Positions 19,696 through 31,794 of a DNA stretch of 64,000 bases are shown here, piece by piece; within the stretch, counting starts at the first letter, position 1; every line of letters begins with the position of its first letter. Source of the DNA: Sympetrum striolatum (Eukaryota; Arthropoda; Insecta; Odonata; Libellulidae); NCBI GenBank assembly GCA_947579665.1, contig OX388346.1, positions 94,862,615 through 94,926,614 of the forward strand. Direction: 5' to 3'. A program made the translations under genes and the position numbers. A model generated the notes under the pieces. That model saw nothing but the letters and a program-made list of their open reading frames with translations. It did not search any database and had not been told where the DNA came from.

Positions 19696-22303
19696 CCCTC
19701 CAAGGACGAGAATTATTTTTTCTTAAAAATTACAATGATTTTAGTATATTGGTATTCAGATGACCTAAATTAACAACAGAAAATTGTTTATAAAAATTTA
19801 ACAATAATAGGTTCGTTGCAAATGCCCGTTCCCATATGGGCACGTCAGTCCTTCCCACTACTACTATTACGCGCGCCATGATGAAATTTAAAAAAAGCAT
19901 TTTATTGAAAAAAATCATATTTATTTCAAAAAAAAATATTGTATGAAATGGTTTTTCTTGGAAGATATAAGTATTTGTTTTATAATAATTTTGTTAAGTA
20001 CTTTGTATAACATTTAACACAGAGCCCAACATCGCACTTATTACGCATTGTTCTCCCACGGCTCTCGCACTCTTCATATGCGCAGTGTTTTCCCTTGTTC
20101 TGCGGTATGTCACCAATTACACCGATTAATTGATCATACCATAACTCTTGCGTGGAGCCAGTTTTTGACGTGGAAGCCTTGCTGAGTCGTCCACCGGGTG
20201 GTTTTTATTCCGTCTTGTACCGAGTAAAGTACACCTGAGCAATCTTCCGTCTAAACTCTAATTTTGTCCTTGGATCTGAGGATTTCCTTTTATTATTATT
20301 ATTATTCGATTGTCTGAGTTGCAAATAATTTATATAAATCATATATTACCAATATGCAGTGAATTTACATGAATTTGGTCAGTTCCACCCATATGCTTAT
20401 TATCCTGGGATATGAAGTAGGGTTATGGAAGCTGAATAATTTTCTTTCGTTTCCTATAAAACGTTTTAGCTTTCATCAACGGCGTAACTCCATACGCTGT
20501 TGAGGCTGCCACAATTACCAAATTGTCCAGCCATTTAGTGATTCCTATTCCTTCACATGTAGAAATAGCTGTGATGCTCTTTCCACTCTCCTCCTTTTTT
20601 AGATCATTTTTTGGTGGTAGCGGACAATCTTTCGGAATCCGGTTCTTTCTGATTCGCCCAGTTCCATTGTAGCCACATCCTTTCAAATGTGGCAATAAAT
20701 TCTTTCGTATAAATTATATATTGAGCTAAATATATTAATGCTATTATATCATTTCACATACTACTTCAAATTATAATAATCGAAGCTTATCGATTTACCT
20801 CTACTACATCGCTTGCAGCTGTGTCTTCCGTAGTATCTTATCATCTCTTCTTCACAATCTAAGAACTGGGAAGGCACCAAATGCTGCAAACATCTCTGTG
20901 TAATCCTTTTCATCGTAGGCCAGACTTTGTAGAACCCATCGCTTGACTGTCTAACTTAGTATTATCCGCTAAGTGTAAAAATTTCATTATTTGGATGAAT
21001 CAGTCCCTCCTCATCGCTCTACTAACCAATTCAATATGCACATCCTTTTTCGCGTCCCAGTGATATTTTTTTCCAGGAGAATGTTGTACCCGGATACAAT
21101 CAAAATGCCAATGACGGCTCGCATCTCCTCTGCTGTAATTTGTGGACTGGGGCAATTAAAAAATCGGGCGTAATTCTCACTTTGTTCCACTATGAATGCG
21201 ACGAAATCGTCATCGATGAAGAGCTCTAGCAATTAGATGCAGCTAAGTTTAGAGTATGAAAAGTAATCTGCTTCAGAAAAACTTCCCGTCCACTCAATGC
21301 TGCCTTTTATCCATTTTCTCCGCACAATTTTTTTTTCCCCATCGTCTTCTCCAGCACCGATACTTTCGTTGGTTGCCAACCCAATTTCGGCTTGCGCCCT
21401 TATTTGCTTGCCAGTAAAATTGTCAACCAATCTTTCCTCATCTTCATCAGCCAATTCTTCATCAGTTGGCTCATTTTCTTCTGTTGGAGAAATGAAGAAA
21501 TTGGTAGCATCTACCTCACTCTCATCATCCTCGTCAAGGATTCGGAGAGCCTCCGTCAGTGAAGTCGACTCATGAAAACTTACGTTTTTCCTGAATAGAA
21601 ACTATAACACCTCTGATGATATAATTTTTATGTGAAGCTAATAAAATTTGAAAGTATTTGTATATCTAGTACAATAATCATTTGCTAATAAACGTTTTTG
21701 CCGCTTCTACTATATAAATTTAGGTTTTCCGAGCTTTAGTTCATAAATATGCATAATAATTGCCATAGTCTTCTTGTCACAACTTAAAACTAAAATAATT
21801 CTTAACTTAATTGCACCAAAAATGATGTACTATGTCGCAAAATATTCTTTTATATACTATATATAGCTTTCCTTGACAGCCATCGGCAAGGAAATCGCGT
21901 AGTAGTGGGAAGGCCTGACGTGCCCATATGGGAACCCAGCAATAAACAACGTTATAACAACAACAAATAACCTCAAACTCTGCTCTATTTAATTTCTTTC
22001 GATGATTAGAACATCATACTAAAGGTATACAAGCAAAAGACTACTTTAAATTAAAAACAGTAAAACTTATAAAAATTAGTTGCCAGAAGGATCAATCTCA
22101 AAATTTCGCTGTTTTTCGAAAAATCACAAGAAATATTTCCTTTGACTTAAATGCACCAAAACTCAAATTAAAGTAAGCTTTGGACCCTCTTAGCTCACAA
22201 AATATCGTTTACTGACCATTTTATGACACTCAAGATATTGTTTAGCTACCTAGAGAACCCAGCTGTAGTCCGTTCCCATATGGGAACGTCAGTCCTTTAA
22301 GGG
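19696..22303 (-). mobile_element. piggyBac-like transposon, 2.6 kb
   Basis: TTAA flanks both ends (19692-19695 and 22304-22307), the fixed target duplication of piggyBac. The left end starts CCCTCCAAGGAC and the right end, on the minus strand, CCCTTAAAGGAC. Inside are subterminal inverted repeats: 19828-19874 and 21896-21935 share CCCATATGGG, then CACGTCAG, and a CCCACTACTA block in opposite orientation. A third copy of the palindromic part sits at the right end (22271-22297). The minus-strand transposase lies between. Ends and target sites are intact; the coding part is not. Confidence 0.9.
20010..21575 (-). pseudogene. piggyBac-type transposase, decayed
   Basis: The family (DDE_Tnp_1_7) excises at TTAA without leaving a scar. 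On the minus strand the order is: acidic N-terminus (about 21570-21380), then WIKGSIEWTGSFSEADYF, then the first domain block ending with QITAEEMRAVIGILIVSGY (21232-21060), then FYKVWPTMKRITQRCL and EEEMIRYYGRHSCK (about 20950-20800). The catalytic core with its Asp residues is missing between 20800 and 20695. The frame resumes with GYNGTGRIRKNRIPKDCPL (20680-20620), goes on to NKHMGGTDQ (about 20400) and ends in a Cys-rich cross-brace (CAYEECESRGRTMRNKC, then CVKC, about 20085-20030), the family's C-terminal zinc-binding part. Several stops and shifts exist. The loss of the core makes it inactive. Confidence 0.85.
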
Positions 22304-22307
22304 TTAA

Positions 22308-22904
22308 ATAAAGATATTTGGAAACAGAACCTGTAGCTTACTATGGGTATGATAACAGATTATAATGATGATACATGATGCCTTATTAGAATTTGTTAAA
22401 TTAAATTTATTATCTTAATAACTTATGTTACAAGTGTATGAAAACCAGGAAAACATAGTGCCAAATTATTTACGTGCCTTATTTATAGGCTTAACATTTA
22501 ATATTAAATTTGTCATTTAGTATTCTTCGCACAGTACCCAATCAACTGTATATATCAGGATGCACATCATTATCCCAAGTATGTATGACAAGCCACAGCC
22601 ATAATTAAATGTTTTAGAATCAACAAGGTCAAATATCGGAACTTTCATAGCAAAAGGATCAAAAATCAAGATAAATGAAGGAAGTTCCAATGCTTATAAT
22701 TAATCTGTTAATTATCCTCTTTTTCTCCTTATATAATTAGCATGATTGTAGGATGAATCACTGTGTATGTATTGTATATAAAAGAATAAAATCTTAATTA
22801 GAGTCCAATCTAATCAGTTTAAATTCTATTTCGCATTATTGCTGTGGCAGCATTTTTGCACAATATAGAAAAATTTTAAAAGTCAAATTAGATCAATTTA
22901 GTTA
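22308..22904. other. No feature seen
   Basis: AT-rich; no supported feature between the piggyBac element and the MITE. Confidence 0.4.
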
Positions 22905-23664
22905 CCATATATGCCGGCGTATAAGTCGACCCTTAAAATTTGAAGGTGAATTTCAGGTTTCAGCCTATGTTTTGCGTATAACCCAAAAAAAAAAGGCAGC
23001 ACCACTTCCTCCATTCTATGGGAAGAAAAACTATGGTATCCATAAATATGTACCATAGGGCGGCAAGGAATATTTACCGCATAAGATTAAGATGCTAGAA
23101 TTGTTTCTGTCAACTTCTCGCCTCTGCTTAACTATTACTCAAGTTTCTTTCATTGCTATCGCTCATGCCTTACAAATGAAAATGCGTTAGGAAACTGAAA
23201 CACAATGGTATTAAAAATTTATCATAGAAATAATGGTGGTATAGCCTGGTAACATCAAATCATGACACTGCTAAAAACAACTTCCATTAACTCCTAATGC
23301 CAAGTCAAATTATAAAGATGGTAACGATTATATAAAAAAACCATGATGTGCTTATTGATCTTCATTTGTTAAAGGAAAACATCCAAATTTATATTAAATT
23401 TTTGTAAATTATGATAATTAGTTTGAAGGGGTTAACATTTTAACCTTCGGTCACAATTGTACTTTGTGATTAAATTTGTTTTATATAAGATATAATTGTG
23501 GTGAGTTGCGAGAGTTAGTGTACAACAAATGTTAAGCAGGCAGTTTCACTTATTTAACCCTCAGTGGTTAAGGGTTAAATTTAATTGTTGGCGTATAAGT
23601 TGACACCTTGTTTTCCAGAGAATTTTTAGGCTTCAAAGGATGACTTATACGCCGGTATATGCGG
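22905..23664. mobile_element. TA-flanked MITE, copy 1 (760 bp)
   Basis: Ends are inverted repeats beginning CC(A/G)(T/C)ATAT(G/A)CCGGCG and continuing TATAAGTCG. TA lies outside both ends (22903-22904 and 23665-23666). Two more copies are at 32032-33115 and 46023-46905. The inner ends share a GAGAATTTTTAGGCTTCAAAG block. This copy has no coding remains. TA target and a coding remnant in copy 2 point to a pogo/mariner-type parent. Confidence 0.85.
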
Positions 23665-23864
23665 TATTTTATGTTTGCATTGTTGTTTAATGTACGATAC
23701 ATAAGGTTGAAAGTTGTGTTAGAATTTGTTGTTAAAGATTCTTCTTATTTCTTGTAATCTTATTGTTACGCTCATGATCTGGCATTAGGTGCTTATCAAG
23801 GGGCAGTGGAGTAGACATTTTGGATGATCATTACAGAATGGAAGAAGAAAAAGCGAAGTTGTTA

Positions 23865-23956
23865 TTATTTTTAGAAGTAGACAAGGGAGTAAAGGTTTGT
23901 GGGGAAGTAGTGAAGTCTGTAAGGTATGCAGACGACAAAGCTATTAAGTGTTAGTC
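23865..23956 (+). pseudogene. Reverse transcriptase scrap with YADD
   Basis: The plus strand reads GVKVCGEVVKSVRYADDKAI just before a stop codon. This is the layout around the catalytic YxDD of RTE-like LINE reverse transcriptases (glycine-rich strand, then RYADD). Nothing more of the element is seen on either side. It is a short remnant. Confidence 0.5.
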
Positions 23957-24533
23957 CGAAATTGTTCACAAATTCCTATCTCCCCAGCTTTCAAAGCTTT
24001 TGAATTATTTATTTAAAGCCTTTTTTATCTTTCATATTTGCAAATTTTTTACCTAACCAATCTAAATACCCACATTATTGGGAATAAGGTTTAACATTAA
24101 ACCTTATTCTTAACATCCTCTGTTATGGATTTCCACACGGTAAAGCCTGCCACAATCGATTTTACCCACATTATTTTTTTATTATTTATTTTGGCTTATG
24201 TTAGTTTTGTTTTTTTTTTCTTATTTAGTCTTCAATCAATTCCTTGCCAATTGAAAATTGACTACATTCAAATGAATAATTAAATTCCTTTTTTTTCAAT
24301 TAATTCAAAGCAATTTATTAATCCATTCAGTTAACTGAAAAAACGACAATTTTCATTTGTATCTTATTGTTTTTTGTTCTATTTATTGACTTAAATATTC
24401 CAAAATATACTTATTGATTTATTTCATCAGTTCATGAATTTAATTTGCAGTATTCATTTTTGTGTTTTATATTTTAATTTTTTTTATAAATTTTAATTTA
24501 TCTAATCAATAACAACCTTTGCTTTTTTTGTAG
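23957..24533. other. AT-rich, intron-like
   Basis: Very AT-rich, T-rich on the plus strand, ending in a polypyrimidine tract and TAG at 24531-24533. No gene is seen. Confidence 0.4.
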
Positions 24534-24605
24534 CTGTATAAGCTTCCTGATAATATCCGTACGCTTGGTGTTTCCTGTGAGCAATGTGCAAAATCTAGTT
24601 TATGA
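24534..24605 (+). CDS. Candidate terminal coding exon, LPDNIRTLGV
   Basis: The acceptor CCTTTGCTTTTTTTGTAG ends at 24533. The exon reads LYKLPDNIRTLGVSCEQC then AKSSL and stops at TGA (24603-24605): 23 codons in a single frame set by the acceptor. The copy at 8850 shares the acceptor layout and LP(E/D)NIRTLGV with mainly third-position differences (GAA/GAT, ATT/ATC, ACA/ACG, GTC/GTT), plus a conserved C-x-KSS. Such a pattern is expected from duplicated coding exons rather than from drifting repeats. The two could be tandem copies of a terminal exon or alternative ends of one transcript. I do not recognise the protein family. Confidence 0.45.
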   Translation: MYKLPDNIRTLGVSCEQCAKSSL

Positions 24606-24939
24606 GATCATCAGAAACATACACTTTTTCATTTTTAACTCATTTTTTTCTTATTGATCAGTTTTTAGGAATATGATCTCATTTTTATGATGATTAGATT
24701 CAGTTACTGCAGCATGGTTCAGTCGCTCTTCACACAAGTGCATATCGTCTTATCTATCTCCACTCGTCCTTTTTTTATTTTTCACATTCTAGCAATCATT
24801 TGGCATCGAAGATTGTTTTTTTTTTTTTGCAACTTCGTTTGCGCTTACTGGCAAGGATGTCAAAATTTCTTCAATCACTTTCGCCTTCTGCAGCAACTTT
24901 TGTTCAAGAGTGTGCTTTTTCGTCCAAGCACTTTAAAAT

Positions 24940-25542
24940 GCGTGAAAGCATAGTGGAATTCTGATACTTTTTTAAGCTTTTGACATGATATGACTGTTTG
25001 AAGAACAATCTTCCAGTTTGTAAAACAATCAGCGTAAAGAGAAATTTTGGGGGAAAAAACCTGTTTTTTCATCCTAGCTTGTCAAAATTTTGCATACACG
25101 TTGTCGAATTTGGACTCACTTTAAAGATTTAGGCAAGACTTGTATAAATGAGGAAAAATGCTTCAAAATTATCTTCCAGTTTAAGATGAAATTGGAGAAC
25201 ACCTAATTATGCTCAAAATTGTTCCTTACACAATGAAAATTTGCGATAAAAATATCAAGTTTGGACTAATATTAAAACATTTGGCAGGAAAAGTCCAACC
25301 AAAAATGATTCTTCCAAATAATTTTCCAGTTTGTGAACGAAGCAGAGAAAACACAAAATTTTGATCAAAATTTTTACAAAGCCAATTTACTTAGCAAAAA
25401 AATAGTTGATTTAGTCTTCTCTTAAAGCTCTTGACAAGATCTGTTCAATTGAATAGGTTCACCAAGACTTCCAGCTGGAATGACTTATCCTCTAAACTGT
25501 CATAATTAATTAGGAAAAATGATCACATGTATAAAGTAGACA
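24940..25542. repeat. Tandem array, ~150-bp unit (left part)
   Basis: At least three to four diverged units are seen. Marker blocks of the type TTTGGACT, then a TTAAA stretch, then TTGGCA/TTGACA, lie near 24955, 25110, 25261 and 25408, giving a period of about 147-155 bp. A second marker, TTCCAGTTT, follows about 75 bp later in each unit. The array appears to resume at 30598 after the LINE. Non-coding; satellite-like. Confidence 0.6.
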
Positions 25543-25785
25543 CTTTTTTTTCTGTTTACATTAAATTTATTCAGTAGTATACATGAAAATACAAGAATAA
25601 AGAACATATAATAATAATACAGTAATATACAGGAGATTCATTTTCTGGATATACTTTAAGGTCCACCTGAGTCAATAATTGGCTCTTCAGGTGGTTCCTG
25701 AGTTTTAAGAAAGATTTGGTTTTTACATGGTTATTTACAGAAATAGGCACATTGGTATTAACAAAATAAACTAATTGTACATATT

Positions 25786-28640
25786 TTATACCATAATATT
25801 CTCAAGATACTCTTTTATTTTTATTTTCACTTGGGACAAACTTGTCAAAGTCCTAAGATTTTTTGGTAATTTATTATAGATTTTTGGTACCACAACTTCA
25901 AGTTTGTTTCTGCCAAAATGGTTTATAAAAGATGGCACATGATACATATCTTGTTTTCTACCTTCCATAACATGTTTTCTTGTCCTCAGTATTTTGTAAG
26001 TCTCCTTAAAATTATTATCTTGTATGATTATGTAGGTAAGGAGTTTGTCCAGAGGTAGTATGCCTAAGGATTTGTACATTTCTTCAATTTTTATGCTCTT
26101 ATTTGAAGTGCTGGAGCTATGTATAATTTTAATTATTTTATTTTGCAAGGCAACAAGTTCTTTTTTATGAACATTGCTGGTGAAACCCAATAAGGTAATA
26201 CCATATCTTAAAATAGATTCTACCAGAGCATGGTACATCAGCATCAAAACCTTTGCTGAAATTATTTCTTTAATGTGATCGAACTGATAGCACACTTTCC
26301 TTAAGTTTGAGGTGATTCTCTTTATATGGACATCAAATTTCAAGTTTTTATCAATAATAACTCCCAGATACTTATAGTTCTCAACTTGTTCCAAGGGCGT
26401 ACAGTGACAGAGAGATTCATTAATATCATTGTGTGAACAATCATGGTTATGTATGCATAAAGTAAGAGGTTTCCATCTTAATGCATTACTAGCTACATGC
26501 ATAACTTTGGTTTTATTTTCATTAATTGTCATGTCATAATCATGACACCATTTTGTTACATCCTCCTGCATTTGTTTTACACAGACCTCGAATTGTTGAT
26601 GAGCAGCTATCAGGAGTATGTCATCTGCATAAAGTAAGATTTTTGTGTTTTTAATAGAAGGAATTATCTTATTTATATATATAAGGGAATAAAGTAGGAC
26701 CTAAAATTGAGCCCTGGGGTACTCCATATTTAATGACCTTAGAGTTGCTACATTTGTTATTGATCTTTATTTTTATTTGCCTATTACTAAGGTAGCTTCT
26801 AAACCAATCCAAAATCGAACCCCTAATACCAATTTCGTTGAGAATTGCGAGGAGTATTTCATGATTTATAGTATCAAAAGCCTTTTTAAAGTCAATGAAA
26901 GATAGGATAACATGATTACGCTTATCCAGGTTTTCATTTAAGTTATTAAAAAGGGTTTCAAGGGCATTTTTGGTTCCTTTGTTCTTTTGAAACCCATATT
27001 GGTCCTTATGGATGAGATCAAACTTATTTAAATAGTCTACAAGGCAGTTTGATATATATCTCTCCATAACTTTGCTGACTGAGGGTAGGATAGATATTGG
27101 TCTATAGTTATTCATATCATTATGTTTACCTCCCTTATATATTGGCTTAACTTCTGCAATTTTCAATTCATCAGGGACAATGCCTGATGCTAGACTTTTA
27201 TTTAGGATATCCTTGACTACTTCTATTAAAATTATATTTTGTTTGATGTCGTTTACTCTAATGTTATTGTGGCCAGGACTTTTGTTCTTAAGAGAATTTA
27301 CAATGCTGGTTACATCTAGGAGGGAAGCAGGAGGAATTATAATACTCTTACAAAATTGGTTTCCATCCTGATTACCAAGTCTTATATTACAATTTTACTT
27401 CAGTTTTTCAACTTCAGAAATAAGAAAGTCTTGAAACTTTTCACATAGTTCCTCAGTATTGTCATATTCAGGAAAATATTTCAAAATTATATCATCATTT
27501 GTTTTCATTGCGTTCCTTCCAACTAGAGTATTAATGTCTTTCCACAAAGTTTTAAAATTTTTTGACTCACTTAACTTCATATTCCAATATTTCCTTTTGG
27601 CTTTTCTAATTTCTGCTACACATTTATTTCTCATGGACTGATATTGACTTTTGTACTTAATATTACTATGGTTATTTTTCCATTTCCTGAATAAGATATC
27701 TCTATCATGTAGTAATTTATAAAGATCATCATTCATCCAACCACAATCTTCTTTTCTACCAGTATTGTCTCTACAAATTGTTGCCTTTTCATATAATTTA
27801 TTGACCCCAGTTTTCAATATGTTATAGCCTAAGTTAGAATTAGGTTCATTCAAGACAGTTGTCCAATCATAGGTTTGTATACAATTGTTTATAATCTTAG
27901 CATTAAGATAGGTAACCTTTGGATTTTTATCTGAAATATTTTTATCATCAGCAGGTTTTTCTAGGAGTGTAAGACCTACTACATAGTGATCTGAGATTTT
28001 TGTTTGGATAATAATTCCATTTAATTTCTTGCAACTTCCCTTGTAGTATATATGATCTATGCAGGATCTCACCAACTCATTATTGACAACTTCCTCTCTG
28101 GTATATTCATTTATAACCCTATTAAAACCATTGGAAGCAAGTAAATTCTTGTATTTCACTGTGGTAATATTTTTACATTTCTTAACATTTATATTTACAT
28201 CTCCTATTAGCAGAGTTTCATGGGAGTTGGAGATTATTTTTGATTCTAATTCCTCTAGAAACTTATTTACATTACTGTTTGGTGGCCTGTAGACACACAA
28301 AATATTTATTAGTCTATTTCTTATATTAATTGTGCCACTCAATAATTCAAAACTCTCCAGAACACAGTTATCCAGTTTTTTAAATTCACAGTCGTCCCTT
28401 ACATACAGAACTACTCCACCACCTCTTCTATTTACCCTTAATACATAATACATATGATACCCTTTGATTTTGTACAGATGAACATTATTAGGATTCAAGT
28501 TAACCTCAGTTAGTACAAAAGATACAGTATTAAATTTCTTAGAGGTAAGGTTAAATAACAGATTAAATGATTCCTAATTCTTTTTCAGGGATCGAATGTT
28601 TAGACTGAAGATATGCAAGGAAGATGAATAGGTACAAGTA
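25786..28640 (-). pseudogene. LINE A ORF2: endonuclease and reverse transcriptase
   Basis: This protein nicks target DNA and copies its RNA there. The APE-type endonuclease reads from FSLNIRSLKKN (about 28610), followed by one in-frame stop, then TEVNL, a GGGVVLYVRDD stretch, CVYRPPNSN, IGDVNINV and KISDHYVV near 27990, so all main motifs remain. A frameshift lies near 27395. The reverse transcriptase follows: YRPISILPSVSKVMER, FIDFKKAFDTI (first catalytic Asp), VPQGSILGP, then a shift near 26680 and LLYADDILL near 26625 (catalytic pair). The thumb and C-terminal part run from 26571 to the stop at 25786, with KYLGVIIDKNLKFDVHI and YGITLLGF. Layout and motifs fit the CR1/Rex-like clades. Confidence 0.9.
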
Positions 28641-28773
28641 ACACTAGTGTTACAAAAGGAACTTAAACTATCATATACACAATGATTAATCTTATCTACA
28701 TCTAATTTTTCAGTTAAATCCTTTGTTAATAGTTGAAAACAAAATCAAAAAATTTGGATAATCTGAATAATCT

Positions 28774-29642
28774 TTAGTCAATTTTTGCAAGGTCTCTTTC
28801 ATTAAAAATCTTTTTGATTGATGAGTTTTCATCCTTCTTCACCAAAATATTGCCATCTTTTACCCACACAAACTTGTAACCCAGTTCCCCCGCTTTACTT
28901 TTACTCATCCAAAACAATTTCTTAAAATAGGGAGTCAGGCAGTCATTCAGAAATATATTATTTTTGTATGCATTTTTGACTTCTTGGCTTTTTAGTATTT
29001 GCCTTTTTTCAGTGAATTTTAGTTTCGTTGCCTTGTTTTTGAACTTCACAATCACCTTTGTTTTTTTAATCTCTCCTTTTGTCTCAACAGAATAAATGTC
29101 ATCAATGTCATTTTCGTTCAAGTTAGTTATACTTAGGACATTTCCTAATTTCATTACTTCTTTTTTTAAACTGGTCGAGGGGGACTTTTCGTTAACCAAA
29201 CCAACTGTTTCGAGGTTTGCAGCAAGGTCATTTTGTCCTCTATGACTTTATCTTTTTTTAATAGCTCGTTTTTTAATTCTAAGATCGTGTCTATTAGCTC
29301 TTTATAAACTTCTTGAGTAACCTTCATATTTTTGCTCACGTCGTCATATGCTGTGCTCAGGAACATAACTGACCTTTTTAGATCCCTTAGTTCACTTAGG
29401 ATCAAATCCTGTTTACTTTGGTCCTCCAATTGCGCTCCACCATCTTGCACGTCCATCTTCCTGCAAGCGATGCACCGCCATTCTTCCTTTTTCTTCTGGG
29501 ATTTGACCTTCCAGGTAGATTCGGAAACTCCCGCACATTTAAAATGAAAACCTCCATTACATCCGTAACAGAGTACATAATATCCATCCTTGGGTAGGTT
29601 ATCTACACATTTTGTACACGCCATAACGGAAATTAATTCCAC
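28774..29642 (-). pseudogene. LINE A ORF1: PHD finger plus FP_C-like domain
   Basis: ORF1 proteins of LINEs bind element RNA. Two overlapping frames are seen, 29642-29166 and 29199-28774, joined by one frameshift near 29190. The first begins MACTKCVDNLPKDGYYVLC (from the second Met, 29621) and has a Cys4-His-Cys3 PHD pattern ending in RCIAC, then a coiled-coil-like stretch rich in Leu, Lys and Glu. The second reads INDL-type features: FLNDCLTPYFKKLFWMSK, then FVWVKDGNILVKKDE, as in the FP_C domain first described in baculovirus FP proteins and common in insect LINE ORF1s. Family knowledge supports the PHD with CR1-like elements; the domain names are from memory of motif layout. Confidence 0.8.
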
Positions 29643-30597
29643 CTTCCGGTAAACAGCGCAACTAATGAACTGACAGACGACGGCACGTCACTTCCGGTAG
29701 GGAACCACGTTTTTAGGGAAAGAAAGAAAAGCAAATTAAAAGAAAACGAGTGAAGTAAAGTGGTGGAGTATAACGCCAAAATACTATAAATCGTATGGCA
29801 CATCACAAGCACTGAAAACTGCAACTCAGCAACGATCTCTTTTAACATACTGGGCAACAGGTACGAGCCTCACACCCAACAAGACAATCCGTTTAAAATG
29901 TTTGTAATTTGTTCAAAACTAGTGAGTTCTGCAGGTTAATCTCAATCACTCGAATAGAATAGGTACTTACGAATATGTAAACACGAAAATCAGACTAAGA
30001 CTTCAAGTAGTTCCTTACTAAACTTTCATTTACTCGTTGAGAAAAACACTTGATGTACGCGCCTCAGATGCACACGAATATCTGGAATAACTTCTACAAA
30101 AAAGGAAAAATTTTGGTAAATTTTTAATCTTAAATAGAGGATATATTCTTAAATAATTGGACTGGAATGTGTTAAAATCATTAAAAATTTTCTATTAAGA
30201 TGTACATGGTTGTAAAAATTTCTACTCAGTTGTAAATGTTGTATTGTGGTTATGGTAGCATAATGAGGGATGAATATTATTATTTTTTAAAAAGTAACTA
30301 AAGAACATAGTTTCAATCAGTATAGAGGATGATGATAATTAAGACATTTATAGATAATTAGCAATCAATGCTGTTAAAAGTTAATTGAAAATTAATTAAA
30401 TTAAAATTAATCAAAAAGCTGTTGTAGTTTCAATAATTAAACATAGTAACAACAATTTTAGTTAAAAAAAATCTTGACTCTACTGATACCATTGAGAATC
30501 TTCAACCCATTTATATTTAAGTCAAATTTCATGCATGTGGCCATAAAGATAGTACCATGAAAAATTTGTTGGTAATTTATTTATAAATTAGGCAAGT

Positions 30598-30854
30598 TAT
30601 AAAGTAGACAAAAGTGTTTGATTGAGACTTTTTTAAATTGGCATAAAAGATTTTGAGATAAATCAAAACATTAAAGTATTTTTCTGACAGACAGGTAGGA
30701 TCTGTGATGAAAAATGTTTTCAATCAGTTAATGCAAGTGCTCAGTTATGGTAGAGAAAAAAGGAAACCCTGTATCTCCATTATTTACCCAAAAATGTCAC
30801 GATTTTGAAAAAGAATATGAAAAGAATTTGTGACTCAAAAATGAAGAAAAAACA
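30598..30854. repeat. Tandem array, ~150-bp unit (right part)
   Basis: After TATAAAGTAGACA the sequence goes on with GTTTGATTGAGACTTTTTT and AAATTGGCATAAAAG, which matches the marker blocks of the units at 25110-25440. It is the likely continuation of the array broken by LINE A. Confidence 0.5.
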
Positions 30855-30960
30855 GATTGGCTTGTTCGTGATTTCTTTGCAAAAAACAACTCTGTAATGA
30901 TGTCCGAGGCTACATATTTGCCATCCATGACTTCGTTTGACCTTTAGAACCTCAATGGGC
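30855..30960 (+). pseudogene. Mariner transposase C-terminal scrap
   Basis: The plus strand reads DWLVRDFFAKNNSVMM then EATYLPSMTSFDL. In mariner transposases this is the region (R-x-F-L-x-K-N-N ... PPYSPD-x-x-x-x-DFFLF) that carries the third catalytic Asp. The PPYSPD motif is degraded. No terminal repeats were found nearby. Confidence 0.5.
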
Positions 30961-31389
30961 CAGCATAGTTTAGAATTGAATTTATGGTTGATTAATTTAA
31001 GTAAGTTTAATAATTTAATTAAGTATTCATGGTGAAATTTCCAAGCTTGTTAAGATAGTTGTTTTCTTCCTCATGGTCCAAGGTTTAATGATCCAATTTC
31101 GGACCACGGTGCATATAAAGCATTTGGCAAATTGCTTCTTCAAACCTTAATTGGTTCTGTCAGGTTGGTTTTGCTCCGATGCTTTTTGTAATAGAATAGT
31201 TATCTCTGATATCTCATTTCTTGTTCTTTTATCACGAAGCAATGTTAAATTTATATAGTTATGTATGTTAGAATAAATGCTAAATAAAATTAAAGAATGC
31301 TTGGAAGGTAACAAGACAAAATTTAATAGCAAAACTATAAAGTATCAGTAAAATAAATGAAAGAAAATAATTTCCTATCAACTTGAGAT
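30961..31389. other. No feature seen
   Basis: AT-rich; short frames without recognisable domain. Confidence 0.4.
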
Positions 31390-31770
31390 CTATATATGAA
31401 TGCACGTGTATGGGGTGGTTGCCTAACTTCGATATTCAGTTGCTAATTTCTTATAAACAAAAACCTATTGAGTTAAACCGTTGGACACATGTCCACTATT
31501 TTTAAGCAAAGAACTTGCTTTGAAAGATTTGTGCAAATCCGTCGGTTAATTTCCCACTTATGTGGTTTCCCTTGTCGGTACAAATCTTCATTTTTCAAAA
31601 TTGTTTGGCTTCAAGTTGACACAGGTTAACATAATTCAATCGCAATAATATTAATCAAGTAAGTTAATAAGGCCAAATAGAAAAAATAGAGGGTATGTGT
31701 ATTTGATTTTGCAAACAAAATTCTTTCCCTTATATCTTGGGAAACCCTGGTGTACATATATAAGTAATTA
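31390..31770. repeat. Second copy of the 13.2-14.1 kb dispersed repeat
   Basis: Read on the minus strand, 31645-31390 matches 13330-13600 (TGAAAAATGAAGATT..., GTGGGAAAT, ATAGTGGACATGTGTCC, CCATACACGTGCATTC). The end near 31765 (TGTACACCAGGGTTTCCC) corresponds to the edge near 14130. Identity is moderate, so the copies are old. Confidence 0.6.
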
Positions 31771-31794
31771 ATGTTTTACTATTCATATAATAAT

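Larger units (their letters stand above)
25543..30597 (-). mobile_element. LINE A, CR1-group, near full length
   Basis: On the minus strand the element has a 5' leader, ORF1 (29642-28774), ORF2 (about 28640-25786), a 3' UTR with AATAAA at 25571-25566, and an A8 tail at about 25552-25545. TATAAAGTAGACA occurs just outside the tail (25530-25542) and again at 30598-30610, a candidate 13-bp target duplication; joining the flanks there restores a regular unit of the tandem array. A caveat is that 30090-30597 is itself AT-rich and slightly array-like, so the 5' boundary could be nearer 30090. ORF decay is light (about two frameshifts, one stop), so this is one of the younger insertions here. Confidence 0.75.
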
